From: Emydura subglobosa
Taxonomy: Eukaryota; Chordata; Testudines; Chelidae
Direction: 5' to 3'
DNA: 64,000 nt
Assembly (NCBI GenBank): GCA_007922225.1
Contig: ML679969.1
Location: 248,001 to 312,000, forward strand
Of this stretch, positions 13,511-23,875 are shown piece by piece. The translations under genes were made by a program, and so were the position numbers. Position 1 is the stretch's first letter, and each line of letters begins with the position of its first letter. The notes beneath the pieces are model-generated. The model made no database searches. It was not told the DNA's origin and saw only the letters and a list, made by a program, of their open reading frames with translations.

Positions 13511-13625
13511 GCCATACAGCAGTGGTTTTCATTTGCGGGCGCCTAAAATATTTTGAATGGAGGTGCCAACCCCTTTGGAAGTTTTAGGGGTCTGCGGACC
13601 ACAGGTTGAAAACTATTGCCATACA
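13511..13625. mobile_element. hAT-like MITE with perfect 8-bp target duplication
   Basis: A 99-bp element (13,519-13,617) has termini GCAGTGGTTTTCA and TTGAAAACTATT, which are imperfect inverted repeats. It is bounded by identical 8-bp direct repeats GCCATACA at 13,511-13,518 and 13,618-13,625. Size, termini and duplication length together identify a non-autonomous hAT insertion. Confidence 0.85.
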
Positions 13626-13638
13626 CTGTCTATTGTCT

Positions 13639-13848
13639 TTACAATTGGTCAACAATTTTTTCAACAAAAAGCTTTTCTTTCTTTCTGTGAAAAAAGGGGT
13701 TTTGTCAAAAAATGAAATTTTTGGCAAAAAAATTTAGTTTGAAAAAATTGGGACTTTCATTGAAAACCACACTTTTTCGTTTGGGTTTTTTCTACAAAAA
13801 CCCACAATTCTTCACAAGAAAAAAAGCTATTTTCCAACCAGTTCTAGT
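13639..13848. mobile_element. Palindromic AT-rich MITE, TA-flanked
   Basis: Termini TACAATTGGTCAAC and CCAACCAGTTCTA form an imperfect inverted repeat abutting TA dinucleotides. The interior is rich in AAATTT, TTTTCA and GAAAA motifs and largely self-complementary. The TA boundary suggests a Tc1/mariner-type element. Related copies lie at 14.2 and 39.9 kb. Confidence 0.5.
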
Positions 13849-13863
13849 TTGTTTCTTGAACAA

Positions 13864-14056
13864 CAAGTAGGGATGTGGTAGAATCTCTAGCATTTGGTGT
13901 CTTTAAATCAAGACGGGATGGCTCTAAAAAAATCTGCTGTAGCTCAAACACAAGTTATGGGTTTGAGGCAGAGATAATTGGGTGTCTTATGCAGGAGGTC
14001 AGACTAGATATTGTAGATGGTCCTCTCTGCCCCTAAAATGTATAGATCTATCAATA
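13864..14056 (+). mobile_element. CR1 LINE 3' end, sense
   Basis: A CR1 3' untranslated tail: 'tttaaatcaagacgggatgg', then 'gcaggaggtcagactagata', then 'tggtcctctctgcccctaaa'. The copy is 5'-truncated, as most CR1 insertions are. Confidence 0.75.
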
Positions 14057-14213
14057 TTGTATTATTTAGCTATTGAAAGCACGTTGGGATATACTGTAGT
14101 CTGCTTGGAAGATCCCCTACAGAAGACAATTACATAGTACTCCAATGATAATACATTACTAGGCACTTAAATAGAAACTTTAATTCCAGAATCTAAAAGA
14201 GTGTAGGAAATAT

Positions 14214-14423
14214 TAGAACTGGCCAACCGCAGGGGAAACAGTGAAATGTTTCCAATTTTTTTCTTGTTTTTTGTCCATTCCAAATTTTGAAATTTGAGAA
14301 ATTTTTACCAGTTCTGTAGTTGATGGAAAAACAGAAAAGAAAATTGGCAACAATTTTTTATGGTATTTTCCTCATTTTTTTTTAATTCAGAATTTTGAAA
14401 TTTGAAATTCTTTGCCCAGTTGT
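14214..14423. mobile_element. Palindromic AT-rich MITE, TA-flanked (second copy)
   Basis: Termini TAGAACTGGCCAA and TTTGCCCAGTTGTA are imperfect inverted repeats that begin at TA dinucleotides. The interior repeats AATTTTGAAATTTGA motifs. It resembles the element 370 bp upstream and shares its CTGG-type ends. Confidence 0.55.
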
Positions 14424-14524
14424 AATTATTCTTCCCCCTTTTATTCATGACAGGCTCAAATCCTGGTCCTAGTGCAGGCTGTGGCCAAACTCCATCAACT
14501 TCACCAAAAGGGAAGGCTTGTCCA

Positions 14525-14640
14525 GCAGTTAGGAAGTGTGGGGGGGGAGGCTGCTGGGCTGGACTTGGGAGATGTATGTTCAATTCCTTGCTCCGCCCTA
14601 AACTTATTGTGTGACCTTGGGCAAGTCATTTAGGCTGAAT
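14525..14640 (+). repeat. CORE/MIR-like SINE fragment, sense
   Basis: Contains 'atgttcaattccttgctccg' and 'gtgaccttgggcaagtcatt', the central part of a tRNA-derived SINE. Both ends are truncated. Confidence 0.65.
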
Positions 14641-16249
14641 GGAAGTTAGAAGCCGAAATACTTTGTGGATATGGGCCTGCATCTGGTCTCCCTGCCCCTA
14701 GATAGGCTAATCGCCCTGTCTGCCAGGGTGTGGGGAGGGGGTGCGTACATTAAAAACGCTGATATTGTTGTGGGAGGGGCCATGGATAGAACGGGGCTGG
14801 GAGTTGGTGTCTGGAAATTCAGTGCACACATCGTTTGATTTGCCCCCAACACACATTGTTGCGGAGGCAGGCAGTGAAGCCCCATCTCCTGTGCTCTTCA
14901 CTGTCTCTCTGGGATGTGAAGGCTGGGTGTGCTCTGGTTTTATCTGAGGAAAGGCATACATCTAATGCACAAAACAGCCCCACTGGCATTGCCTGCTGGA
15001 GCTGCGCCTTTAACTTTTGGGGTGGATCATAATGAAGGTTTTTATCTGTTAGCAGCTTTCCCCAGAATGTGCAAATAACAGTGAAAACGCCAGCCTTTGC
15101 CTTGTGTAAGTGCTGGCACATGCCATGCTAGGACTTACGTAGCTGCCCTAAGCAGATTTACTTCAGCTATGAAATGGGTGCTGGTGATATCGCTTATATC
15201 AGCTAAACTTGTCTCAACAGTTTTACTGGGCTAGGCACCAGTTCGTTATGTTGAAAGCAGTGTCCAGCTGAATGCAGCACTAAGGATTTGGAACTGATGT
15301 TCATGTGACTATGGGAACTGATTAGAGGCTGTAGCGTCTGAGAAGCCTGTGCTTTCCCTGGAACAAGGGAAAGGTGTCTCTGATTGAGGCCCTGTCATAA
15401 GATGGCCCTGCCTAAGGCACCCTCCTGTGGCAGGCTGCACCATGACACGTACACCAGGTGCACCCTGCCTCAGCTTCCCTCTTCAGAGTCCCCAGTGAAT
15501 CCACATCAGGTGCTTTTGACACAATAACAGCCTCCATGGGGCTGGTTTATTATAAAATTCTCCTGCACACAGTCTAAAACGTAAGTCCCAAACATATCGT
15601 CCATTTTTCACCCTGGCACGAGTAGTCATTAAACTCAAGGCTTCTTGTCCCCCGATGTCCCACGTACCCCACGCAGCACCTTCAGCCATGCCTGGACTCT
15701 GTCAGCCCTCTTCTGGCTTTGGGCAGCCACCCTACTGCTTCCAATGGGAGAGCAACCCCGCTTTTGCCTGTCAGGACCCCCAGAGTCTCTCTGCTGGGAG
15801 GTCATCTTTGCTGGGGAGCATCTATCACTCCCCAAACTCTATCACGGTTCCTCTGGGGCCAATTCTTCCACCCCAGAGATGCTGGTGGGTAAGGCCTTTC
15901 GCGGATCCCCAGACTTCAACACTCTCCAGCCCTTGACTCCAGTTTGGAGCCAGCAGACAATCCACCTGTTGCTCCCTGGCCCTTAACCCCCTCACCCTGG
16001 CTTGGGGATACCAACCAGCAAACCCCTCTTGCTGCTCTCCTGTCTTCAGCCTTCCCCAGGTCCCACACATGCATTCCTTCTTTCTAGGGCGCCATTCCTG
16101 CTCACCAGGACTCTCTTCCACTCATGTTCTCTCTGGTGCTTTACAGCCCCAGGTGCTGCCCTGCCCTCTTAACTGGCCAAATGGGTACACCTGTTCGGGC
16201 TCAGGGGAGCTGGACCTGCTTCAGTTACTGGGACAGCCATTCTTGACAG
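14641..16249. other. Intergenic, no gene supported
   Basis: A C/T-rich block from about 15,410 to 16,240 resembles degraded LTR-type repeat sequence on the reverse strand, but I could not define termini, primer-binding site or target duplication. Nothing else was recognised. Confidence 0.4.
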
Positions 16250-16385
16250 GCCCAGTTCAGCAAACCCCCACACACTCAGCAAAGCACTGAAGTATGTGCT
16301 TAATTTTAAGCACCCACTGACTTTAATGAGACTTAAACACATGCTCAAGGTTAAGTATGTGCTTTAGTGCATAGCTGAATAGGGC
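16250..16385. repeat. Palindromic repeat, 'ttcagcaaagcact' type
   Basis: Outer ends GCCCAGTTCAGC and GCTGAATAGGGC are inverted. Inner blocks 'gtatgtgcttaattttaag' and 'ggttaagtatgtgctttagt' flank 'ctgactttaatgag', giving a hairpin-like organisation. Short palindromes with this core are frequent in turtle and crocodilian DNA. Confidence 0.6.
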
Positions 16386-16480
16386 TGAATTTCTGCAGGT
16401 GCTTAAATGCTTTGATGAAGCGAGGCCTGAAGGAGAAATTTGGACTGGGTGAAGGTGAGTTCCATAGAAAGATTGCTCAA

Positions 16481-16639
16481 GGGCTTTGTCTACACAGCAA
16501 AGAAAAACCCGGGCTCTTGGACCCTGAACTTGGGCTCCAGCTCGAACCTGGAAGTCTACACAGCAGTGAAACAGCCCTGCAGCCCAAGAGGTCTGGCACA
16601 GCCCAGCTGCAGGTTTCTCTTTGCTTTGTAGACAGACTC
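16481..16639. mobile_element. PIF/Harbinger-like MITE
   Basis: Starts GGGCTTTGTCTACACAGCAA and ends TTTGCTTTGTAGACAGACTC, which are inverted repeats. Flanking triplets are CAA on the left and TAA on the right, close to the TWA target of PIF/Harbinger elements. Non-coding. Confidence 0.6.
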
Positions 16640-16710
16640 TAAGGGAAGTGGGCTGGGAGTTTGAAGCAGCCAGCCATGGAGAACTTCACACCCTAGAACA
16701 ACCCTCTGAA

Positions 16711-16918
16711 GCCTCATCTCCACACAAAAGTTGTATTCCTTTATCAGTACCGGTATAGTGAAAGCAGTATAACTCTGCACCCACCCCCAGTGTGGACACA
16801 ATTACACCAGTATCAGTGTGCTTAGAGTGGTATAGCTTATTCCTGTATGGGAAGGGGAATAAGCTACATGAATATAAGGCACCTTTGTACCAGCATGTGT
16901 GTCCACACCAGGGTTTTA
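16711..16918. mobile_element. PIF/Harbinger-like MITE, diverged
   Basis: Ends GCCTCATCTCCACAC and GTGTGTCCACACCAGGGT are inverted. The interior has 'cccagtgtggacac' and repeated 'ggtatag' motifs typical of the 'gtctacact' class. The boundary is approximate. Confidence 0.5.
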
Positions 16919-16946
16919 TTGGCAAATAATCACATCCCTAATTGAC

Positions 16947-17004
16947 ATAGAATGATTCATAGACTTTAAGGTCAGAAGGGCCCGTCGTGACCATCTAATC
17001 AGAC
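16947..17004 (-). mobile_element. CR1 fragment, antisense
   Basis: The forward strand reads 'catagactttaaggtcagaa' then a degraded 'gggcccgtcgtgaccatcta', the antisense of a CR1 3' terminus. It is cut by the neighbouring hAT-like element. Confidence 0.65.
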
Positions 17005-17012
17005 CACTAGAG

Positions 17013-17422
17013 CAGTGGTTCTCAACCAGGGTACGCGTACCTCTGGGGGTACGCCGAGGTCTTCCAGGGGGTACATCAGGTCATCTAGATATTGCCCTAA
17101 TTTTACAACAAGCTACATAAAAAGCACTAGCAAAGTCAGTACAAACTAAAATTTCATTGAGACGATGACTTGTTTATACTGCTCTATATACTATACACTG
17201 AACTGCAAGTACAAGATTTATATTCCAATGGATTTATTTTATAATGATATAGTAAAAATGAGAAACTGAGCAATTTATTAGTAACCATGTGCTGTGACAC
17301 TTGTATTTTTATGTCTGATTTTTGTAACCAAGTAGTTTTTCAGTGAGATGAAACTTGAGGTACGCGAGACAGATCAGATTCCTGAAAAGGGTACAGCAGT
17401 CTGGAAAAGTTGGGAACCACTA
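17013..17422. mobile_element. hAT-like non-autonomous element, CAGTGGTTCTCAACC type
   Basis: The left end CAGTGGTTCTCAACC and right end AAGTTGGGAACCACTA are inverted. The body starts with 'gggtacgcgtacctctgggg'. No intact 8-bp target duplication could be aligned. The size of 410 bp is too small for a transposase. Confidence 0.7.
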
Positions 17423-19146
17423 GATCATAGACATAGTTATAGCACTACAAAAGCTTTGTGTTGGCCACTCCTACAAGTAGTGGGTATGCAGAAAATAATG
17501 GCCAGGACTGGGGTCTCCAGTGTGAAAGCCCAACACACAAATGCTCCAGAATCAGAACATTCTGCGGGAGCTCCTGCCTTTCTCTGGGAACAGTCAGACC
17601 TGGAATTTTACTGCTCCTATCAATGCCCCTCTTGTAATTTTCCAGTCAGGCTGTTTTGCTTTTATGCAGCCTTGAAGCATTCCAGAAAGAGGAAAGAAAA
17701 CAGGGATGAAAATCCTTTGGAATGTCTCCTTCAGTCAGGTGATGGCTGAGGCCAATATCCGAAAAATGTTAATGCCTGTGGTGAGAAAAAAATCCTGTTC
17801 GGATTAAAGCTAATTAGAAAAGGCTCCTCCTGACAAAGTTGGATTGTGTTGGCCAGGTCTATTGGAAAACACTTAAAAAACTCACTAGAACCAAGTGAAT
17901 AAGTGACTCTTCAGTTTGGTGGGCACACTGAAATATTTATTTATTTTTTAAAGTCAAAATGAAGCAATGTTTTTCATTATTTCTTGCTGAAACACAAACC
18001 TGAAGAAAACCCACAAAACCCTCATTTCAGGTCAAACAAAACATTAATTTTCAGGTGTTTTAACTTTTTTTTTTTTTTTTAAGTTAAATCTACCTACATT
18101 TGTAGGGGATGTTGAAATGCCCATAATGATCCTGGTAGACCCCGCCTACCCCTTACTGCCGTGGCACTTAGAGCTAATCAGCAGAGCTCATAGCAAGCCC
18201 TGAATCATTGAATGCTTCTCGGCCAAAGCCAGCAGCGGCTAAGACACGGGGCCTCTGGCTGTTGAGATCGAATGAATGAATGAACTGAGAGTTCTCCACA
18301 CAGCATTGCCACAAGCTGAGTCTCAGCCCTGGTGGGCTCAGAACAGATTGTGGCCAACAGATCTTTCTGCTTCGTACACTGGAATACATGGACCAGTCGC
18401 TCCAATGCAAGCGGCCCAGAGTTTTGCCCCTGCCCCACATGAGACCTGAGGTGCAAACCAGAGGGGCTGGGGGAGTTTATTTATGTTCTTGTTATCACTT
18501 TCCAGTCTGGGCCAGGAGCAAAACTGCAAAATGGCCTGTAAAGGTTCTTCTCACAGCGGGCCAGATTCTGATCTCTGCTGTAAAGCCAGGGTGACTGCAG
18601 TGAAGTCAATGACACTGATTCTGTACAGACTTGCACCCTACACTCCCCCACTCAGATTATGTGAGGATTGCAGAATTCATCCCCCTGGAGATATTCCCGA
18701 GGCACATGGTATCAGAGACTAGAATCTAGCTCATTATATACAACCCACCTAGATCAAAGGAATCCATGGTAGAGGATGGGCTTGTGATATTTTCAATTTG
18801 ATTTCTAGACCAAGTCTGGATAAATTCCTCTAATCTAGATGCTCAGCTGGTTGGAACTGAACTGAACCTCCAGCTGTTTTGAGGTCTGTCCATGGTCACT
18901 GCTTAAGACCCTTTAAATGGACAGATCCAAGAAGAAATTTCTCCCCATGGCATAATGTTGCGGGGTGCTGAACAACTTTTATAGTGGGGGTGCTGAGCAC
19001 CATTGAACCAAACTGTAAACCCTGTATATGAGGGACTCCACTTCAAGCAACAAAGTACTAGTGAATATCCCTTTCTCCTACACTTCCTGACATAGTTTCT
19101 CTTTCCTGACTTGATGCAATCTCCAAAGATTTTGTGAATCTAGAGA
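17423..19146. other. Intergenic with a palindromic element
   Basis: No gene was recognised. At 18,555-18,640 there is a short repeat with 'ggccagattctgatctctgc' and the core 'gtgaagtcaatgacactga', one of the palindromic type also seen at 20.6, 41.4 and 43.7 kb. A poly(T) tract lies at about 18,066-18,082. Confidence 0.45.
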
Positions 19147-19240
19147 AATTGTAAAATCTTTGGGCCAGGGACCTTGTCTTTTTTTTTGTCTCTGCAAAGG
19201 GCCCAGTACACCTGTGAGTGCTGTTAAAATAATCAGCCAT
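19147..19240 (+). repeat. SINE/LINE tail fragment, 'gggccagggaccttgtct' type
   Basis: Matches the tail segment of a reptile SINE: 'tttgggccagggaccttgtc', then 'gggcccagtacacctgtgag', ending AT-rich. Only the 3' part is present. Confidence 0.5.
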
Positions 19241-19433
19241 GACAAGCCAATGGAAGGGACCAGGCGTTTTGAGTGGTTTGTCACCTCTTGGAGAATGGGC
19301 AGTGTATAAAGACATCTATCAAAGAGATGAAGTAATGAGAAAGCGTGTGCATGGTATGATTCCCAGCATCGTCCAGGTGCCTGCAGTCATTGGTCTTACA
19401 TGTATATTCAATGAATAATGACCTAATGCTAAT

Positions 19434-20022
19434 ATGAAGTGGATCAGGAGAGGTGTTTCCAGTCGAGATAGGGAAGTATTCATGTCATTCTACAATGCAC
19501 TGGTAAGATCTCATCTGGAACATTGTGCCCAATTCTCATTACCCCCGTCCAGGACAGACAGAGTCACACTGGAAGAGGTGCAGAGAAGGGCTGCTAGGAT
19601 GATCAGGGGAATGGATAGCTGGTCTTACCAGAGGAGACTGGAAGAGCTGGGCTTGCTTAGCTTAGCAAAATGCAGGCTGAGAGGGGCTCTGGTGGCTCTC
19701 TATAAATACATCAAGGGGGTGAACACCAGGGAGGGTGAAGAGCTATTTAAGCACAAAGATAATGTTGGCACAAGAACAAATGGGGAAGAACTGGCCAAGG
19801 ATAAATTTAGGCTGGAAATTAAAAAGAAGGTTTCTAACCTTTGGAGGAACGAGGTTCTGGAGCAGTCACAGTGAGGGCAAACAACCTAACTAGCTTTAAG
19901 ATGGAGCTTGAGAAGTTTATGAAGGGGGTCACATAATGGGGTTGTCTGTGGTAGCCGGGGACCAGACTCAGTGACCCAAGAGCTCCATTCCAGTCCTCCA
20001 TCCTATGAAATTCACACTGGGA
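19434..20022 (+). mobile_element. CR1 LINE, ORF2 C-terminal region and 3' tail
   Basis: A 146-codon frame (19,434-19,874) encodes a CR1-type C-terminal region. It contains YNALVRSHLEHCAQF, then EEVQRRAARMIRGM, RLEELGLLSLAKCRLRGALVALYKYIKG and KFRLEIKKKVSNLWR, all in the order expected downstream of the reverse transcriptase domain. The endonuclease and catalytic RT domains are absent, so this is a 5'-truncated dead copy. The segment continues into the 3' tail ('gagcttgagaagtttatgaa') and fades at about 20,022. The frame is still open over this stretch, suggesting the copy is younger than its neighbours. Confidence 0.85.
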
Positions 20023-21036
20023 CACTCTCTAGCCCCATCATTCTTAGAACCGTACGAATTAACTCACAAATAACTTAGCATCTCATCACGAGAACTGAAG
20101 AATGAAGCCGTGCTGGACCCTCAGATGTCCAAGTGCAGTGTTTCTATTAAAATAAACAGCAAACCCGCACAAGCACATTGACTGCAGGGATTCGCATGAG
20201 ACGGTTTTATTTTGCATTGTCTCTCCTCAGCCTGACAAGTGAATTCCCCCATCACTGTGCACAGAGGATACTGCTGAATGAACTCAAAGTAGTATTTTCT
20301 ATTGATGAAACAGATATAACCAAGGTCCTTTGGGCTTGTTATTCATGGCTTACAAGACAGTACTAATAGACAACAGAGCAAATCCTGCAGCTCTCATTGG
20401 CTTCACTGGGAGCTGGGCCCATGTAAGTGGGAAGAAGTTGGCCGACAAGAGTACCAGAGATCTGTGTTTGTTTTGTAAGGGCTTAGTCTGACAGAGTGCA
20501 GGTGCGGAGCATTGCATACATAAAAACAAGATAAGGATGGTGATGCACTGGGTTGATGCCCCTGCAAAAATCTGGTCCATAAAAAGGGCCCGATTGGTAT
20601 AAATCAGAAATAACTCCACGGAATTCAACAGCATTAAACTAGTGTGAACAAAGGAAGAATCAGGCTCTAAACTGCCAGTGCAGCACTTTGGATTCTTTGT
20701 CAACAGCTTTGGTTTAGGAGCACAATTTCCTCACACGCTGCAGTTGCACTTGATTTCAAGTTGGTGATCACAAGCCTTGAGATGCCCTCATGGCCCTGGG
20801 CAATGTCATTCATTGAGGAGGCTATTCTGGATCCTTGGCTACGCTGGCACAAACATAAGTGGCAGTAATTGTGAAGTCTCCTGGCTTCCAGCCAATGCAG
20901 ATAGTCAGTAAAACTGTTGGAATAGCTAAGAGAATTTGTGGACTACGCCACAGTCATGAGGTCTCACCAGGAAAGTTATTAAATATTCAAAGGGAAAATT
21001 TGCAAGCATCATGCAGTGTTTTAGCACCACAATTTC
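20023..21036. other. Intergenic with a palindromic element
   Basis: No gene was recognised. At 20,566-20,672 lies a palindromic repeat ('gggcccgattggtataaatc' to 'aagaatcaggctct') with the same design as the copies at 18.6 and 41.4 kb. Confidence 0.45.
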
Positions 21037-21140
21037 CATTTCTTGCATCTGATGAAGTGGGTCCAGCCCATGAAAGCTTATGTAAAAATGACATTTGTGA
21101 CCTGGTGAGCTTTAAGTAAAGCTTTGCAACTCGGGGTGTA
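21037..21140 (+). repeat. Interspersed repeat, 'tgcatctgatgaagtgggt' type, sense
   Basis: Contains 'tgcatctgatgaagtgggtc' and 'cccatgaaagcttatgtaa', a widespread sauropsid repeat. A copy in the opposite orientation lies at 49,430-49,545. Confidence 0.6.
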
Positions 21141-21194
21141 TTTGCATTAGTCCCTGTCCCCACCAGCATCAAGTCCAGGACAGGGGAACCATTT

Positions 21195-21305
21195 CAAAAG
21201 ACAATTTAAACACAACTGCCCAAATCTAGCTCTGGTGTTTCCAAATGCAACGCCATTAAAGTCAACAGAGCTGGCCCACTACACTGCAGCTGAATTTGGC
21301 CCAAT
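21195..21305. repeat. Palindromic repeat, 'attaaagtcaacagagctg' type
   Basis: Ends 'aaatctagctctggtg' and 'cagctgaatttggccc' flank a core 'cgccattaaagtcaacagag'. It is a diverged member of the same palindromic class as 18.6 and 20.6 kb. Confidence 0.5.
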
Positions 21306-21317
21306 GTGGCTGCATAA

Positions 21318-21668
21318 ACTCTTATCTGAAGACAGATTGAAGAGATTGGGACTGTTCATCTCAGAGAGGAGGCAACCAAGAAGGTCCACGATAAAATAAT
21401 GAATGGGACAGAGAAGGCCAAGCAGGAACTTGCATTCACCCTGTCTGATAACATGAGAACAAAGGGACATTCAGTAAAATTACAAGGGGGCAAATTCAAC
21501 TGATAAAAGGAAGCAATTTTTCACACAATGCACAATTAGCCTGTGGAATGCACTGCCACAAGATAGGAGCAAGGCCAATGCTTAGCAGGATTCAAAAAGG
21601 GATTATCCATTGATATGGAGCGCAAAACTATCTGGAGTTGCAATAGTAATTAGCTACAAATAAACAAG
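21318..21668 (+). mobile_element. CR1 LINE 3' end, sense
   Basis: Sense landmarks in order: 'agattgaagagattgggact', 'ataaaataatgaatgggaca', 'tttttcacacaatgcacaat' and 'ctgtggaatgcactgccaca'. This is the C-terminal and 3' tail portion of a diverged CR1 copy. Stops interrupt the frame. Confidence 0.8.
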
Positions 21669-21723
21669 AGCTTTGCAAGAGGTCTAACCCCTCCTGCTTA
21701 AAGGTATGGCTGACCACTAGCAG

Positions 21724-22040
21724 CAGGGGTTCACAAACTTTTTTTCTGGGACCCCCTTTGAAAATATATCAGGCTGTGATGACCCCCCAAAAAAGTGACA
21801 ACCCCCATACCATGTCACCCTTACTTCTATGCTGCTGCTGGAGTGGAGCTGCCTTCAGAGCAACCAGCCAGCAGCCTCTGCCCTCCGTTCACCCAGCTCT
21901 GAAGGACTCTGGCTGACAGCCATGCACGGGGCTGACAGCCGCAGTCATGGCATGTGTGGGGAGTGACAGCTTGTAACCCCCCCTCCATAATAACCTTGCG
22001 ACCCCTTGAGGGGTCCCGAACCCCAGTTTGAGAACCCCTG
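21724..22040. mobile_element. hAT-like non-autonomous element, CAGGGGTTCACAAACT type
   Basis: Termini CAGGGGTTCACAAACT and AGTTTGAGAACCCCTG are near-perfect inverted repeats. The interior has 'gaccccctttgaaaatatat' and 'cgaccccttgaggggtcccg'. An 8-bp target duplication was not detectable. The 317-bp copy is non-coding. Confidence 0.75.
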
Positions 22041-23204
22041 CGAGCTAGTGATGGTCAGAAGGAAACGTTCTCTGGGGACAGGTTATCCTAAAGCTGCCTG
22101 TTGCAGGGTCTCTTCTTCTGACCAGTCTGGTGCTGACCATTGTCAGAGGCGGGATAGATGGACCTCTGGACCGAACCGTTCCCATGATCAACAACCCTCT
22201 TACAACCGTTTTATAGACTCAGCAGAAAGTCCCTTGCCCAAACCGTAACCCTAAATTCAACCGTAGCCCAACCCTCAGCCTCCCAGCCTGACTTAACAGG
22301 CCACAACCTACTCTCCAAAGTTGGGGCATATGGAGTGGATGTTGGAAGTGATCAAAACTGAGAGGGCAGGTCACAAAGAGCCTTCACAGTCCCATCTCTC
22401 TTAGTTCAGAGTCAAGCAAAGCATTCACATTCAGAAAGCTCAGTGTCTTTGGTGAAGCAAGTTCTTGTCAATTTATTTGTAGACTAGTCTAATAAAAATG
22501 AAATGAGGCTCCACTTTAAGCCCCATCTAGTGTATATGGGCAGTCCTGTCAAAGCAGACCTGCCATGTGATAGGAGCACTGTTGATGCACAGGTCATCTG
22601 TTTGATTCATATTTTTAAAGTGACGAGTTTCTAGACAGGTCAAATCCAAAGACCATCTAGACACCAGCTCCAGCAGCTGCCCCTTTAGCACAGCACTGCT
22701 CGGATCTGTCCAGGACACTTTTTTCTGGGAGAGGCAAGTTCCCACGAATCCCTTGCAGGGAAGTTTGAATTCTTTTTGAATGACTGGACCACTACAGACA
22801 CTGTGATCATTACCTCAGAAGGAGAGACCACCATGAAGGAGTGGGAGGAGTTGGAAACACGACCTTTATTCATGTTTTTTAATTCAAGAAAAATGTTGTG
22901 ACCTTCCCCCCTTGTTTCCTTTCTACAAAACAGAAATGATGACAATCAGCCTGCTTCAAACCAAAGCACTGCCCCCTTCTTAGCATCCTGCTCTCCCCTT
23001 CTTGCATTTCCCCATGCTAATTTCCCTTTCCCACCCATCTGTCCTTCCTCTCCCTTTGTTTGTTTTCTCCGGTTGTTTTAAAAGTCCCTGATGAACGTTT
23101 TGGCAGGATGAGTGGCGTATCCAGCCTGCCATCCACAGTAACATTCAATGACTTCTGTGGAATATTTACCTAGTACAGTCGTCACAACCAACAACGCTGT
23201 TACT
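22041..23204. other. Intergenic, nothing recognised
   Basis: No gene or named repeat was recognised. Confidence 0.45.
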
Positions 23205-23390
23205 AGCCAGGGTGGCAGTGTGGTGCAGTGGGTAGAGGTGGGTCTGGGAGTCAACAGATCTGGGGTCAATTTCCAGCCCTGCGCTGGGTGATGTCACTGT
23301 GTGCCTCAGTTTCCCTGCTGAGGCTAAAAACACCTCACCTGTTTTGAGAACGTGCATGAAGTATAAGCTAAGTGTTAAAGCTGCTTTAAA
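23205..23390 (+). repeat. CORE/MIR-like SINE, sense
   Basis: It begins with the tRNA-related 'gcagtgtggtgcagtgggta', then 'gtctgggagtcaacagatct', then 'gcctcagtttccctgctgag'. This is one of the more complete SINE copies in the window. Confidence 0.7.
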
Positions 23391-23465
23391 CTTGATTACT
23401 CCAGGTATGATTACGCTGTCATTACAGGGCGTATAGACATGCCCAGGCTAGCTTAGGTCACAGCA

Positions 23466-23875
23466 GCAGTGAAATTTAACAAAGAGAAGGTTCAGGGGTG
23501 ACTTGGTCCCAGTCTATAAGTACCTGCATGGGGCACAAATATTTAATAATGGCTTTTCTGGCTAGCAGAGAAAGGGCTAATGCGACTCACTAGCTGGAAG
23601 TTGAAGCCAGACAAATTCAGACTGAAACTAACGTGTACATTTTTAACGGTGAGAAGAATTCAGCACTGGAACACTTTACCAAGGGCCGGGGTGGAATCTC
23701 CGTCACTGGCTATTTTTACATCAAGATGGGCTGTTTTTCTATAAACTCTGCTCTGAGAACGATTGTGGGGCAGGTCTCTGGTCCGTGTCCTACAGCAAAC
23801 CAGGGGATCACAAGGGGCCCTTGTGACCTTGCAATCTATGAAACTGCATCAGCACAAACTAGCCTTACAGGTGAT
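23466..23875 (+). mobile_element. CR1 LINE 3' end, sense
   Basis: Sense order: 'ggttcaggggtgacttggtc', 'agtctataagtacctgcatg', 'agctggaagttgaagccaga', 'cactggctatttttacatca', and a tail 'gcaatctatgaaactgc'. It is a 5'-truncated CR1 with most of the 3' region present. Confidence 0.85.

Noticed and set aside
17005..17430. 8-bp target duplication for the hAT-like element at 17,013
   Set aside because: The flanks CACTAGAG and GATCATAG agree at only 4 of 8 positions, so no duplication is claimed.
21716..22048. 8-bp target duplication for the hAT-like element at 21,724
   Set aside because: The flanks ACTAGCAG and CGAGCTAG do not match when aligned at the element ends.
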